A stretch of 64,000 nt of DNA from the NCBI GenBank assembly GCA_039026375.1, contig JBCCML010000007.1:1-64000 (forward strand), in the 5' to 3' direction. The notes below the pieces were generated by a model. That model made no database searches and was not told the DNA's origin. It saw nothing but the letters and a program-made list of their open reading frames with translations. The position numbers and the translations under genes are program-made. Source of the DNA: Thermohalobaculum sp039026375 (GTDB lineage: Bacteria; Pseudomonadota; Alphaproteobacteria; Rhodobacterales; Rhodobacteraceae). Position 1 is the stretch's first letter; each line of letters starts with the position of its first letter. Below, piece after piece: positions 17,706 to 25,788 of the stretch.

Positions 17706-18862
17706 GCGAGCGGTAGTGTCACTTTGAAGGTCGCGCCGTTGCCAGGTGCGGAATCGATCGTGATGTTGCCGCCATGAGCCGTGGCAATCCGCCTTGCAAT
17801 GGCCAGACCCAGGCCGCTACCTGGATATTCCTCTTCGACATGCAGCCGCTGAAACATGCCAAAGACCTTTTCGTGCACCTCTGGATCGATTCCGATGCCA
17901 TTGTCTTGGATAGCAACCTCGACCATTCCGGAGCGCGGGTCACCGAAAGACGAAACGGACACACGTGGCTCAGCCCCGTCAGCATGGTACGTAAGTGCGT
18001 TCTTGAGAATGCAGCGGAACAGCAGTCCAATTTGTTCGATATCGCCCAGCACATGTGGCATCGGCTGTACCGTTACGGAGTCGACGGCATTTGCAAAATG
18101 GATCGAAAGACCTTTAACGACGTCGGTCATCAGCACATCCAGTGCGATCGGCTCGTCCATCGGGCGGGTAGCGATGACCCGCGTATAGTCCATCACATCG
18201 TCAACCACTCGGCTCATCTGGCCGGACGTCTCTCGGGCCAGGGAAAGCAACATTTCGATGTCGCCTTCTAAGCCGGCCCCGTGGCTGGTCACGATCTCAT
18301 CTAACACCAACTGCAGTCGATGCGCCGGTCCCTTCAGGTCGTGCGAAACAGCGTAGGCAAAGCTGCGCAGTTCCTCAGTTGCCATGTCGGCGGCGCGTTT
18401 TTCCGCCAGTGCGAGTTCTTCCGCATGTTTTTGTGCTGTGATATCGGCTGCGACGCCAATATGGCGCAACACAGCCCCGTCCTCATCCCTGTCAAAAACG
18501 GTCTCGTAAGAAATCAGCCAGATCCAGCCGCCATTTTTATGGCGCATCCGGTATTCGATCGTCGCTACCTCGCCATCGGCAAGACTGGCCAACTGCTGAA
18601 AGTGGGCAGCAATGCGTGGCAGGTCAGAGGGATGCGCCAAATTTGGGATCATCGCGGCGCCCATGCGCTGAACGTCCGCGGCAGTGTAGCCCAATGACTC
18701 TCCCAAGGAGCGGTTGGAATACTCGTTCGATTGGGTTTGCTGATTAAAGACGTAGATAATCGATGGAACGATTTCGGTGACCTTTTCAAGGAATGGCTTT
18801 GCGTTCCAGGCGCCCAGACCGGCGTCTGCCACTTCCTTAAGGATTATGGTCATTTCAGACAT
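17702..18862 (-). CDS. PAS-domain sensor histidine kinase
   Basis: A 386-residue soluble kinase. The PAS fold (about residues 25-145) has a PAC-type end in AADITAQKHAEE. The dimerisation helix holds the phospho-acceptor His174 in AVSHDLKGP. The ATPase domain has the N-box region in FRCILKNALTY, G1 in DNGIGI, the F-box in KVFGMFQRLH and G2 in GSGLGLAIARR. No membrane segment is present, so the signal is sensed in the cytoplasm; which ligand the PAS domain binds is not visible. The response regulator overlaps its 3' end. The gene pair separates sugar-acid genes on either side and may or may not control them. An alternative start lies three codons in (MTIILKEV). Confidence 0.9.
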   Translation of the reverse strand: MSEMTIILKEVADAGLGAWNAKPFLEKVTEIVPSIIYVFNQQTQSNEYSNRSLGESLGYTAADVQRMGAAMIPNLAHPSDLPRIAAHFQQLASLADGEVATIEYRMRHKNGGWIWLISYETVFDRDEDGAVLRHIGVAADITAQKHAEELALAEKRAADMATEELRSFAYAVSHDLKGPAHRLQLVLDEIVTSHGAGLEGDIEMLLSLARETSGQMSRVVDDVMDYTRVIATRPMDEPIALDVLMTDVVKGLSIHFANAVDSVTVQPMPHVLGDIEQIGLLFRCILKNALTYHADGAEPRVSVSSFGDPRSGMVEVAIQDNGIGIDPEVHEKVFGMFQRLHVEEEYPGSGLGLAIARRIATAHGGNITIDSAPGNGATFKVTLPLA

Positions 18863-19027
18863 CGTACGACTTGCACCCCATCCTGTGGTGCTACTCCGTC
18901 AGATCTTAAGAAATCATGCCCCGCGCAAGCAAGTCCTGGGTTCAGGTTTGTCATTCCACGTGAAGCTATCGACAAATTCGCGCTTAGCAGGCATTCCTCG
19001 GCCAACTGATTAATGGGAGGTGCTGCA

Positions 19028-19870
19028 ATGAAGCTGATGCGTGTAGGGGCCAAAGGCCAAGAAACTCCGGCCATGATGGCCCTGGACGGGACGATCCGGG
19101 ATCTTAGTGGACATGTCGCCGACATCGACGGATCCGTGTTGGGGCCAAACGCGTTGGCAAAGCTGGCAGCGGTTGATCCCGATGGTCTTAAGGTGCTGAA
19201 CGCTGACCGCATCGGCCCCTGTGTGGGCAATATCGGCAAGTGCATCTCGGTTGGTTTGAACTATGTCGACCACGCGCACGAGACCAACAACCCGATCCCG
19301 ACGGAGCCTATTCTATTCGGCAAGGCCGTCACCTCGATCTGTGGCCCGGACGACGATGTCGAGAAGCCGCGCGCCTCAACCAAGCTGGACTGGGAAATCG
19401 AGCTTTGCATCGTGATTGGCACCCGCGCGAAGTATGTATCGGAGGCTGACGCGCTGGACTACGTCGCCGGATATGCCGTTTTCAACGATATCTCCGAGCG
19501 TGATTTCCAGATTGGTCGCCCGGGTGGTCAATGGTTGAAGGGAAAAAGCCACGACACCTTCGGCCCGTTGGGTCCTTGGATGGTCACAAAAGACGAGATT
19601 GCCGATCCCAGTGATCTGGCCATGGAGTTGAAGGTGAACGGCAACAGCATGCAAAAGGGATCGACCAAGACCTTCATTTTCCATCCCGCCGAAGTGGTCA
19701 GCCACATCTCGCAATTCATGACTTTGGAGCCGGGCGACGTCATCCCCACCGGCACCCCCCCTGGCGTGGGTGCAGGGATGAATCCACCGGTTTGGCTGAA
19801 CGTGGGCGATGTGATGGAATTAGAAATCGAAGGCCTAGGCACGCAGCGCCAAACTGTGGTTGCCGCCTGA
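19028..19870 (+). CDS. Fumarylacetoacetate hydrolase family protein, 2,4-diketo-3-deoxy-L-fuconate/rhamnonate hydrolase-like
   Basis: A 280-residue FAH-family enzyme. The N-terminal capping region includes GNIGKCISVGLNYVDHA, and the catalytic domain has metal ligands in LDWEIELCIVIG (two Glu, about residue 120) and FNDISERD (Asp, about 150), followed by the GPLGPWMV and IPTGTPPGVG loops typical of acylpyruvase-like members. It closely resembles, from memory, hydrolases that cleave 2,4-diketo-3-deoxy sugar acids to pyruvate and lactate, the step after the SDR at 15404. A GGGAGG ribosome site precedes the ATG at 19028. A 13-bp hairpin begins 17 bases past its stop and may be its terminator. Confidence 0.87.
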   Translation: MKLMRVGAKGQETPAMMALDGTIRDLSGHVADIDGSVLGPNALAKLAAVDPDGLKVLNADRIGPCVGNIGKCISVGLNYVDHAHETNNPIPTEPILFGKAVTSICGPDDDVEKPRASTKLDWEIELCIVIGTRAKYVSEADALDYVAGYAVFNDISERDFQIGRPGGQWLKGKSHDTFGPLGPWMVTKDEIADPSDLAMELKVNGNSMQKGSTKTFIFHPAEVVSHISQFMTLEPGDVIPTGTPPGVGAGMNPPVWLNVGDVMELEIEGLGTQRQTVVAA

Positions 19871-19886
19871 TCGCGCCAGCAAACAA

Positions 19887-19915
19887 ACAAGCGCTGTCGA
19901 TGCGACAGCGCTTGT
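19887..19915 (+). terminator. 13-bp perfect hairpin that overlaps the start of the ATP-grasp gene
   Basis: Bases 19887-19899 and 19903-19915 are exact reverse complements, and the three loop bases are ATG (19900-19902). The hairpin begins 17 bases after the FAH-hydrolase stop, where a terminator is expected, and stretches rich in A lie on both sides. It also contains the best start codon of the next gene, so it may regulate that gene's translation instead. Confidence 0.55.
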
Positions 19916-21126
19916 CCAAAATTCGGGCTGGATTGCACTGGCTGTGCCGCTACCCCTTGCCCGTCTACGTCCCCAGTGTCGGTGCGAGCGCGAGGTCGGT
20001 CCGTCGCAGAAGCGCTGCGCGACGTGCCCAATTGGCACCGTGGCCGCGAACGGTCCGCCCGCTTGTGGCATTGTCGATCTTTGGCATCGCACCAGTGTTG
20101 CGATTGGCAGACGCTTTGGCTCTGCGCCGACGTCTGGGGAACACCGTGCTTGGGGCTCTGACGCTCTGGCGGGCATCCCTCAGATATGGATACACACCGT
20201 ACGAGGTCGCAGACTACAACGTATTGTCGCAGCCGGCCCACCTTCGTGATGAGTGGTTGTGTGACGGGGATCTCCGCAGCTTTTGGCGCCGCTTTAATGG
20301 GCCAGAAGCTGTGGCGCTGGCGCATAACAAGCATCATTTCGCAGTCTTTTGCGGACGCAACGGGTTGTCCGCCGTGCCGACACTAGGGTTTTGGGGCCAA
20401 GGAAGACAGATCGAGCAGGCTCAGAGCCCATGGCCAGACCAGGTGTTGTTGAAGCCCGCGGCCGGCGCCTTGGGACGGGGGATCGAGGTCTGGCATCGCC
20501 AGGAAGAAAGCACTTTCCGATGTACCGTGTCCGATGGCTTTGTCGCGAAAGCGAAACTCGAGCTGTCCGAAGAAGACTTGCGCGCAAGGGCCGCTCAACT
20601 CTCTTGGCAACGAGGTGGCCTATTGGCACAGCCTTGCCTTCAGCCGCATCCAGTGTTTGCAACGATCGGTGTCACGACTGGGATGCCGACAACGCGGACA
20701 ATAACCGGGCGTTGGCCGGATGGTCAGGTGAGACTGATCGCTGCTCATCTTTTGATCCCTGGCACGCACGCCTTTTCCTCGAATGTCGTGCTGGGTCCTA
20801 AACGTCTAATCGAGCTCGGTACTGGGACGGCGAAGCCGTCGAAAAGCCGGCTCCTACCGAAGTCACAGGGTGAGAATTCGTTGGATGGATTTGTCCTGCC
20901 AGATTGGCAAAGCGCCGTAGGCCAGATGCTGCGGGGGCATGCAGTCTTTCCTGGCCGCGTTGTGGCGCTGGGTTGGGACACGGCGTTCACGCCGAACGGG
21001 CCGCTCTTGCTAGAGGCAAACCTGAATCTGTCGCTCGAGAAGGCGCAAAGCCTTAGCCAGATGCCAGCAGGTCTCGGCCCGATGGGTGACTTATTAGATG
21101 CTTGGCTGGACGCCGATCCAATGTGA
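19900..21126 (+). CDS. ATP-grasp protein, sugar-transfer-associated type
   Basis: A 408-residue protein with an Arg-rich N-terminus, a helical region and an ATP-grasp core. The ATP-binding Lys and Gly loop lie in VLLKPAAGALGRGIEV (about residues 185-200), and the metal ligands in GPLLLEANLNLS (Glu and Asn, about 370). This pattern fits the sugar-transfer-associated ATP-grasp family found in polysaccharide gene clusters, whose reaction is poorly defined; an acyl-phosphate ligase is the general expectation. The start is uncertain: the ATG at 19900 sits in a hairpin loop and has no ribosome site, and a GTG near VALSIFGIAP, about 50 codons in, is an alternative. The sulfotransferase gene follows 162 bases later and is a likely partner. 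Confidence 0.66.
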   Translation: MRQRLSKIRAGLHWLCRYPLPVYVPSVGASARSVRRRSAARRAQLAPWPRTVRPLVALSIFGIAPVLRLADALALRRRLGNTVLGALTLWRASLRYGYTPYEVADYNVLSQPAHLRDEWLCDGDLRSFWRRFNGPEAVALAHNKHHFAVFCGRNGLSAVPTLGFWGQGRQIEQAQSPWPDQVLLKPAAGALGRGIEVWHRQEESTFRCTVSDGFVAKAKLELSEEDLRARAAQLSWQRGGLLAQPCLQPHPVFATIGVTTGMPTTRTITGRWPDGQVRLIAAHLLIPGTHAFSSNVVLGPKRLIELGTGTAKPSKSRLLPKSQGENSLDGFVLPDWQSAVGQMLRGHAVFPGRVVALGWDTAFTPNGPLLLEANLNLSLEKAQSLSQMPAGLGPMGDLLDAWLDADPM

Positions 21127-21189
21127 GTGCGTCTCTATCCCTCATCAGCAGTTACTCGTTCGCAACTTGGGGTTCACCTTTTGACAGGC

Positions 21190-21216
21190 GCTCTAGTGCA
21201 TGCAGTGCACCAGAGC
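21190..21216 (+). repeat. Hairpin between the ATP-grasp and sulfotransferase genes
   Basis: GCTCTAGTGCA (21190-21200) pairs with TGCACCAGAGC (21206-21216) around a five-base loop, giving an 11-bp stem with one mismatch. No T-run follows. It could end the ATP-grasp transcript or act as a leader structure for the sulfotransferase gene. Confidence 0.45.
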
Positions 21217-21288
21217 TTAGAGTCACTGCATCGTTGCTCTTCGCGCTCTTTGCTTGATGGCACACAGGGATTGCGCGGTCAGAACTTA

Positions 21289-22176
21289 ATGGATCTGCAT
21301 CTGCACATTGGGGCACACAAGACCGCCACGACCTATTTGCAAGAACGATTTCATGCTGACCGTGTAGTCTTTGAGCAGCGGGGTACCGCACTAGCGCCGC
21401 GCACGCTTTTTCGCGGTCGTGTCTCGCCGCGCCTTGGGGGCTTTGGCACTGCGGTGCAAAGCCATCAGGATGTTCGACGACTGCGATCGGCGCATGATGC
21501 AGCGGTGCGTTCCAACTCTCGACGGCTGATCATTTCTGACGAGAACTTGCTTGGCGGCCTCGGTGACGTGTTTCGAACCGGAGAACTCTACCAGAAACCT
21601 GGACGCCGCCTGCTGCCGTTAGCCCGTCAGTGGAGGACCGGAAAGCTCAGAGTGATGTTGGCCGTGCGTGCCTATCCAACTTTTTGGCCATCCGTCTACA
21701 GCCACTGGGTGCGGCGTCACGGCTATCAACCCTTCGACGCATGGTTACGCAGTCGTTTTTTGAGAGGCACCAGGGGTTGGGCCGACGTCGTCGCCGAGCT
21801 TAATGCTGCCCTGCCGCAAGCAGAACTCATTGTCTGGCGGTACGAGGATTTTGACGCGCTGGAGAATGCCATCCTGGCTGAGATCTTAGGTCATCTTGAG
21901 ACGGTTTCCGCCATGAAACCGCGTCAAAAGCGATCGCATTGGGGCCTTTCTTCAGCGGCGGTGGCGGAAATGGAAGCCGTTGCAGTCGATGGCCGCCGCA
22001 TGAATGCCCAGCAAGTCCGAGGGCTGGCAAAGCAGCATCCACGATGGAAGGGTAACCCCCCGTTCGACCCGTGGGACGCCCTTGAAACCGAAGAACTATC
22101 CAAACGATATGCACGCGACCTGGAGCGCATCGCTGCCATGCCGACCGTCAAATTGATCACGCCTTCTCAGCGCTAG
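21289..22176 (+). CDS. Sulfotransferase-like protein
   Basis: A 295-residue protein that begins with the PAPS-binding loop IGAHKTATTYLQ (about residues 6-17), typical of sulfotransferases acting on glycans or small molecules. The 3'-phosphate-binding region corresponds to VMLAVRAYPTFWPSVYSHWVR (about residue 130), where the Arg and Ser are expected. The C-terminal part is helical and divergent, so the acceptor is unknown. I start at the ATG at 21289 because the P-loop follows at once; the frame is open upstream to 21127, but that stretch has no ribosome site and overlaps the hairpin. It ends convergently with the SDR gene, the stop codons sharing bases. Confidence 0.7.
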   Translation: MDLHLHIGAHKTATTYLQERFHADRVVFEQRGTALAPRTLFRGRVSPRLGGFGTAVQSHQDVRRLRSAHDAAVRSNSRRLIISDENLLGGLGDVFRTGELYQKPGRRLLPLARQWRTGKLRVMLAVRAYPTFWPSVYSHWVRRHGYQPFDAWLRSRFLRGTRGWADVVAELNAALPQAELIVWRYEDFDALENAILAEILGHLETVSAMKPRQKRSHWGLSSAAVAEMEAVAVDGRRMNAQQVRGLAKQHPRWKGNPPFDPWDALETEELSKRYARDLERIAAMPTVKLITPSQR

Positions 22177-22925
22177 TAAGTGGCACGTCCGCCGGATAGA
22201 TCGAACACCCCACCCGTTGTAAACGAGTTCTCGGCCGAGCACAGCCATGTGACCATGCTGGCGATCTCTTCGACGGTCACGAACCGGCCGCGCGGGATCT
22301 TCGAGAGCATGAAGTCGATGTGGTACTGCTCGATCTGATCAAAGATCGCGGTCTTCGCAGCCGCTGGCGTGATGCAATTGACCGCAATGTCATGGGCCGC
22401 CAGTTCCTTGCCCAGTGATTTCGTCAGCGCGATCACGCCGGCTTTTGCCGAGGAGTAATGCGCGGCGTTCGGGTTGCCTTCCTTGCCTGCGATCGACGCC
22501 GTATTGACGATGCGCCCATAGCCCTTTTCGACCATATGGGGGGCTATGGCCTTGCAGCAGTGGAAGACGCCCGTAAGGTCGATGTCGACGACGCGGCGCC
22601 ATTCGGCGGGGTCTGTGTCAATGACGGTGGCGTTGGCGCCCGCGATGCCGGCATTGGCGACCAGGATATCGATGCCGCCCATTTCCGCGGCGGTGCGGGC
22701 CGTGGCGGAGGTGACGCGATCCCAATCGGCAACGTCCACATCAATGGCCGATACCTGGCCCTGGCCGCTGAGTGCGTCGACCGCTTGTTCGGCCAAGCCG
22801 CGGTCTGCGTCCCAGATCGTAACCTGAGCGCCAGACGCCAGAAATCGCTCGACAACGGCATTGCCGATCCCTTGTGCACCGCCGGTGACGACGGCCTTAC
22901 GGCCTGACAGATCGTATGTGTTCAT
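22173..22925 (-). CDS. Short-chain dehydrogenase/reductase
   Basis: A 250-residue NAD(P)-dependent oxidoreductase with the cofactor loop TGGAQGIGNA (about residue 12), the Asp in TIWDADRGL that favours NAD, NAGIAGANA near residue 85, the catalytic Ser in NTASIAGKEG and the YxxxK motif in HYSSAKAGVIA. It resembles 3-oxoacyl reductase-like and sugar-acid dehydrogenases; segments such as KEGNPNAAHYSSAKAG recall sugar-acid or polyol enzymes in catabolic clusters. The exact substrate is unknown. A strong GGGGAGGAA ribosome site precedes the ATG at 22925. It runs opposite to the IlvD/Edd block and is separated from pseudoazurin by a terminator. Confidence 0.82.
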   Translation of the reverse strand: MNTYDLSGRKAVVTGGAQGIGNAVVERFLASGAQVTIWDADRGLAEQAVDALSGQGQVSAIDVDVADWDRVTSATARTAAEMGGIDILVANAGIAGANATVIDTDPAEWRRVVDIDLTGVFHCCKAIAPHMVEKGYGRIVNTASIAGKEGNPNAAHYSSAKAGVIALTKSLGKELAAHDIAVNCITPAAAKTAIFDQIEQYHIDFMLSKIPRGRFVTVEEIASMVTWLCSAENSFTTGGVFDLSGGRATY

Positions 22926-23052
22926 GAGTTCCTCCCCGCCTGCTTGCACATCCGACACGTTGCGCCAGCGTGCTGTGTTCCCCAGTCGATAGGCGAAGGC
23001 GCGCAGACAGGAAAGGGATAATCGGTCCAGCTGGTTTGGCGCGGAAAAGAAA

Positions 23053-23084
23053 AGAGCCCCGGGCCATGCTGTGGCCGGAGCTCT
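23053..23084 (-). terminator. Rho-independent terminator after the pseudoazurin gene
   Basis: On the minus strand AGAGCTCCGGCC pairs with GGCCCGGGGCTCT with one mismatch and one bulge, around a loop of about seven bases, and is followed by TTTTCTTTTCC. It lies 54 bases past the pseudoazurin stop, in the right orientation to end its message before the SDR gene. Confidence 0.78.
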
Positions 23085-23137
23085 GATCTTGGGTCTTCGA
23101 GCGGGTGGCGTTCACAGCACCCGCTTGAGGGTCGATG

Positions 23138-23623
23138 TTAGGCGACCAAACCTTGTTCTTGCGCCATCTCGAACAGCGCTGCGAAGTTCTTTTTGGCCTT
23201 GCCGCGGTGGCGAACACCCATGGCAGCTTCCAGGTTGGTCATCTCTTCCGGGCCACCGACCAGGATCATACCGACCATCCCGACGCTCAGGTGCGGCGTG
23301 CATTTGTAGCCGTAGACACCGGGGACCGAGAAGCTCACTTCAATGTCTTTGTTGATCTTGCCGTCCCAGGCTTCGGCGCCCTCGGGGATCATGTCGTCGA
23401 CCGACGCACAGTTGTGGCCTTTATCGGTGGACACAAACTTCACGGTGTCGCCGACACCGATATTGATCAGCTTGGGGTGAAAGACCATGCGTTGCTTACG
23501 ATCTTCCGGATGCTTGTTCAGCATCAGAATTTCGTGGCTGGCGGCGGCCATTGCCAGAGACGGCGGGGCCACCATCAGCGCACCCGTGCCGATCATCACC
23601 GTCCTGCGTGTCAAGTTCGTCAT
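23138..23623 (-). CDS. Pseudoazurin (type I blue copper protein)
   Basis: A periplasmic single-electron carrier that typically donates to nitrite or nitrous-oxide reductase, or to cytochrome peroxidase. The 161-residue precursor has an export signal (about 1-28, TRRTVMIGTGAL then SLAMA; the RR hints at Tat export). The mature domain has the four copper ligands His70, Cys108, His111 and Met116, the last three in YKCTPHLSVGM. Length and C-terminal helices fit the pseudoazurin group and not plastocyanin. No denitrification enzyme gene lies in the window. It has its own terminator and diverges from the IlvD/Edd gene, so it is probably transcribed alone. I start at the ATG at 23623, where the signal peptide begins. 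Confidence 0.92.
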   Translation of the reverse strand: MTNLTRRTVMIGTGALMVAPPSLAMAAASHEILMLNKHPEDRKQRMVFHPKLINIGVGDTVKFVSTDKGHNCASVDDMIPEGAEAWDGKINKDIEVSFSVPGVYGYKCTPHLSVGMVGMILVGGPEEMTNLEAAMGVRHRGKAKKNFAALFEMAQEQGLVA

Positions 23624-23738
23624 TCTAAAGCCTCCCGCTTTTCCGTATCCGCGCTCACCTATTTCAGACAACGTATCTAGGCAAGGGTTCCAGCGGCATT
23701 TTGACGTATGTTATCGATCAATTCTTGTCTAGGTTTTT

Positions 23739-23754
23739 GTCAACAAGAGTTGAC
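23739..23754. promoter_or_regulatory. Candidate operator in the pseudoazurin / IlvD-Edd spacer
   Basis: GTCAAC-AAGA-GTTGAC is a perfect 6-bp inverted repeat in the 266-base divergent spacer, and the palindrome TGACGTGTCA (23751-23760) overlaps its right arm. The TTGA halves point outward, opposite to an FNR box. A GntR- or LacI-type repressor is possible, but no regulator gene is next to it. Confidence 0.35.
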
Positions 23755-23889
23755 GTGTCAGCTTGGTGTGACGCTTGGGCAGGCGCCTAGGTTGCGCTGC
23801 ACACTGGCAATACTTTTGGCGACTTGCCCTGGTGTCCAGGCTGGCGTTAATCTCTGCGTCCCGCGGAGGAAAAGCCAGGAAAACCAGCC

Positions 23890-25668
23890 ATGACCGCCTT
23901 TCACAAGGGCCGCTTTCGGTCGCGCCAATGGTTCGACAATCCCGAAAATCCTGCCATGACAGCGCTTTATCTGGAGCGCTATCAGAACCAGGCGTTTACA
24001 TTAGAGGAACTGCAATCTGGCAAGCCGATTATCGGCATCGCGCAGACCGGCAGCGATCTGAGCCCCTGCAATAAAATACACATCTTTCTGGTGGACCGGG
24101 TGAAGGCGGGGATCCGCGATGCTGGCGGGATCCCGCTGGAATTCCCGGTGCACCCGATCCAAGAAACGGGCAAGCGTCCGACGGCCGCATTGGATCGCAA
24201 CCTGGCCTACCTGTCGTTAGTCGAGGTGCTGCAGGGCTACCCGCTGGACGCTGTCGTGCTGACCACTGGGTGCGACAAGGTCACGCCCGCCATGCTGATG
24301 GGGGCGGCAACCGTCGACATCCCGGCGATTGCCTTGAACGGCGGTCCCATGCTGGACGGGTGGTGGCGCGGCAAGCGCGCGGGTTCCGGCATGATCGTTT
24401 GGGAAAGCCGGCGTCTGCTGGCGGCGGGTGAGATCGACTATCCGGAGTTCCTGGCGCGGATCTGTTCCTCGGCGCCGTCGTTGGGCCATTGCAATACCAT
24501 GGGCACGGCCTCGACCATGAACGCGCTGACCGAGGCGCTGGGCATGATGTTGCCGGGAACCGGGAACATTCCGGCGCCGTGGCGCGCCCGAATGGAGGCC
24601 GCCTACAACACCGGCAAGCGGATCGTGGAGATGGCGCATGAGGATCTGTGTCCGTCACAGATCATCACGCGGGCAGCCTTGCACAACGTGATCCGCGTCA
24701 ACACGGCGATCGGCGGATCAACGAACGCGCCCATTCACTTTGCAGCGATTGCACGTCATGCGGGGCTGGAGCTGGATATCCGCGAGTGGCAGGAGATCGG
24801 CTATGAGTTGCCGTTGATGGTGAACATGCAGCCCGCCGGCGCATATCTGGGCGAAGACTATCAGCGGGCAGGGGCCACCGCGGCGGTCATGGGTGAGCTG
24901 CTGGCGGCGGGGCTGTTGGATGGCGCCCCCCTGAGGGTCTCGGGCAAAACGGTCGCCGAGGATTATGCCGAAGCGCGGTCCGAGAACCACGATGTGATCT
25001 TCACGCCCGCAGCGCCGATGCGCGAGACGGCAGGCTTCCTGGTGATCTCTGGGAACCTGTTCGACTCGGCGCTGATGAAGACCTCCGTGATCTCGGCCCA
25101 GTTCCAGGAGAAGTTCCTATCGCGTCCTGGATCGGAGGGGATCTGCGAGGCGCGGGCGGTCGTCTTTGAGGGGCCGGAGGACTACCACGACAACATCAAC
25201 AATCCGGATCTCGCCATCGATGAGAACTGCATGCTGTTCATCCGCGGTGTCGGGCCCGTTGGATACCCCGGCGGGGCAGAGGTTGTGAATATGCAGCCGC
25301 CCGATGCGCTGATTGCCGCCGGGATCCAGCATCTGCCGACGATTGGGGATGGGCGGCAGTCCGGGACGTCCGAAAGCCCGTCGATCCTGAACGCATCTCC
25401 TGAGGCGGCGGTGGGCGGCGGGTTGGCGTTCTTGAAGACCGGGGACATTGTGCGCCTTGATATCCCGAATGCCCGGATGGACGCTTTGGTCCCGGATGCC
25501 GAATGGCAGGCGCGGCAAGACGCCTGGACGCCGCCGGAGCTGGACCATCACACGCCCTGGCAGGAGATCCAGCGCGCCCATGTCGGCCATTTCAGCCATG
25601 GTGGATGTCTGGAGTTCGCGACCCGGTACCGCCGTACCTCTGAAGTCTTGGAGCGTGATAATCACTGA
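23890..25668 (+). CDS. IlvD/Edd-family sugar-acid dehydratase (xylonate/arabonate dehydratase type)
   Basis: A 592-residue iron-sulfur dehydratase that removes water from a sugar acid to give a 2-keto-3-deoxy acid. Three cluster-binding cysteines are visible: Cys60 in SDLSPC, Cys128 in TTGCDK and Cys201 in LGHCNTMG. That spacing matches, from memory, the [2Fe-2S] xylonate dehydratase of Caulobacter. Segments such as IGGSTNAPIH and RQSGTSESPSILN are also typical of the sugar-acid branch and not of IlvD itself. The ATG at 23890 follows a GGAGG-type ribosome site. The M19-like, DenD-like, permease and dehydrogenase genes follow on the same strand with gaps of 26-120 bases, forming a probable operon. 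Confidence 0.9.
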   Translation: MTAFHKGRFRSRQWFDNPENPAMTALYLERYQNQAFTLEELQSGKPIIGIAQTGSDLSPCNKIHIFLVDRVKAGIRDAGGIPLEFPVHPIQETGKRPTAALDRNLAYLSLVEVLQGYPLDAVVLTTGCDKVTPAMLMGAATVDIPAIALNGGPMLDGWWRGKRAGSGMIVWESRRLLAAGEIDYPEFLARICSSAPSLGHCNTMGTASTMNALTEALGMMLPGTGNIPAPWRARMEAAYNTGKRIVEMAHEDLCPSQIITRAALHNVIRVNTAIGGSTNAPIHFAAIARHAGLELDIREWQEIGYELPLMVNMQPAGAYLGEDYQRAGATAAVMGELLAAGLLDGAPLRVSGKTVAEDYAEARSENHDVIFTPAAPMRETAGFLVISGNLFDSALMKTSVISAQFQEKFLSRPGSEGICEARAVVFEGPEDYHDNINNPDLAIDENCMLFIRGVGPVGYPGGAEVVNMQPPDALIAAGIQHLPTIGDGRQSGTSESPSILNASPEAAVGGGLAFLKTGDIVRLDIPNARMDALVPDAEWQARQDAWTPPELDHHTPWQEIQRAHVGHFSHGGCLEFATRYRRTSEVLERDNH

Positions 25669-25788
25669 GATGACTAGGCTTTGGGATCCGGCGTCGAGGC
25701 GCCGGGTCAACGTTGCGCCGGTGGCGATACCGCGCGCCCGGCGCGCCGCTGACATGGCGCTGGTGTCACCATCGCGGGGCGCCCGGCC

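Noticed and set aside
19792..19899. Longer N-terminus of the ATP-grasp protein starting at 19792
   Set aside because: It would overlap the FAH-hydrolase coding sequence by about 80 bases, and the added residues (Arg/Cys-rich) look like an out-of-frame reading.
23701..23721. FNR/FnrL box upstream of pseudoazurin
   Set aside because: Only one TTGAT half-site is present on the minus strand; the second half does not match ATCAA at the right spacing.
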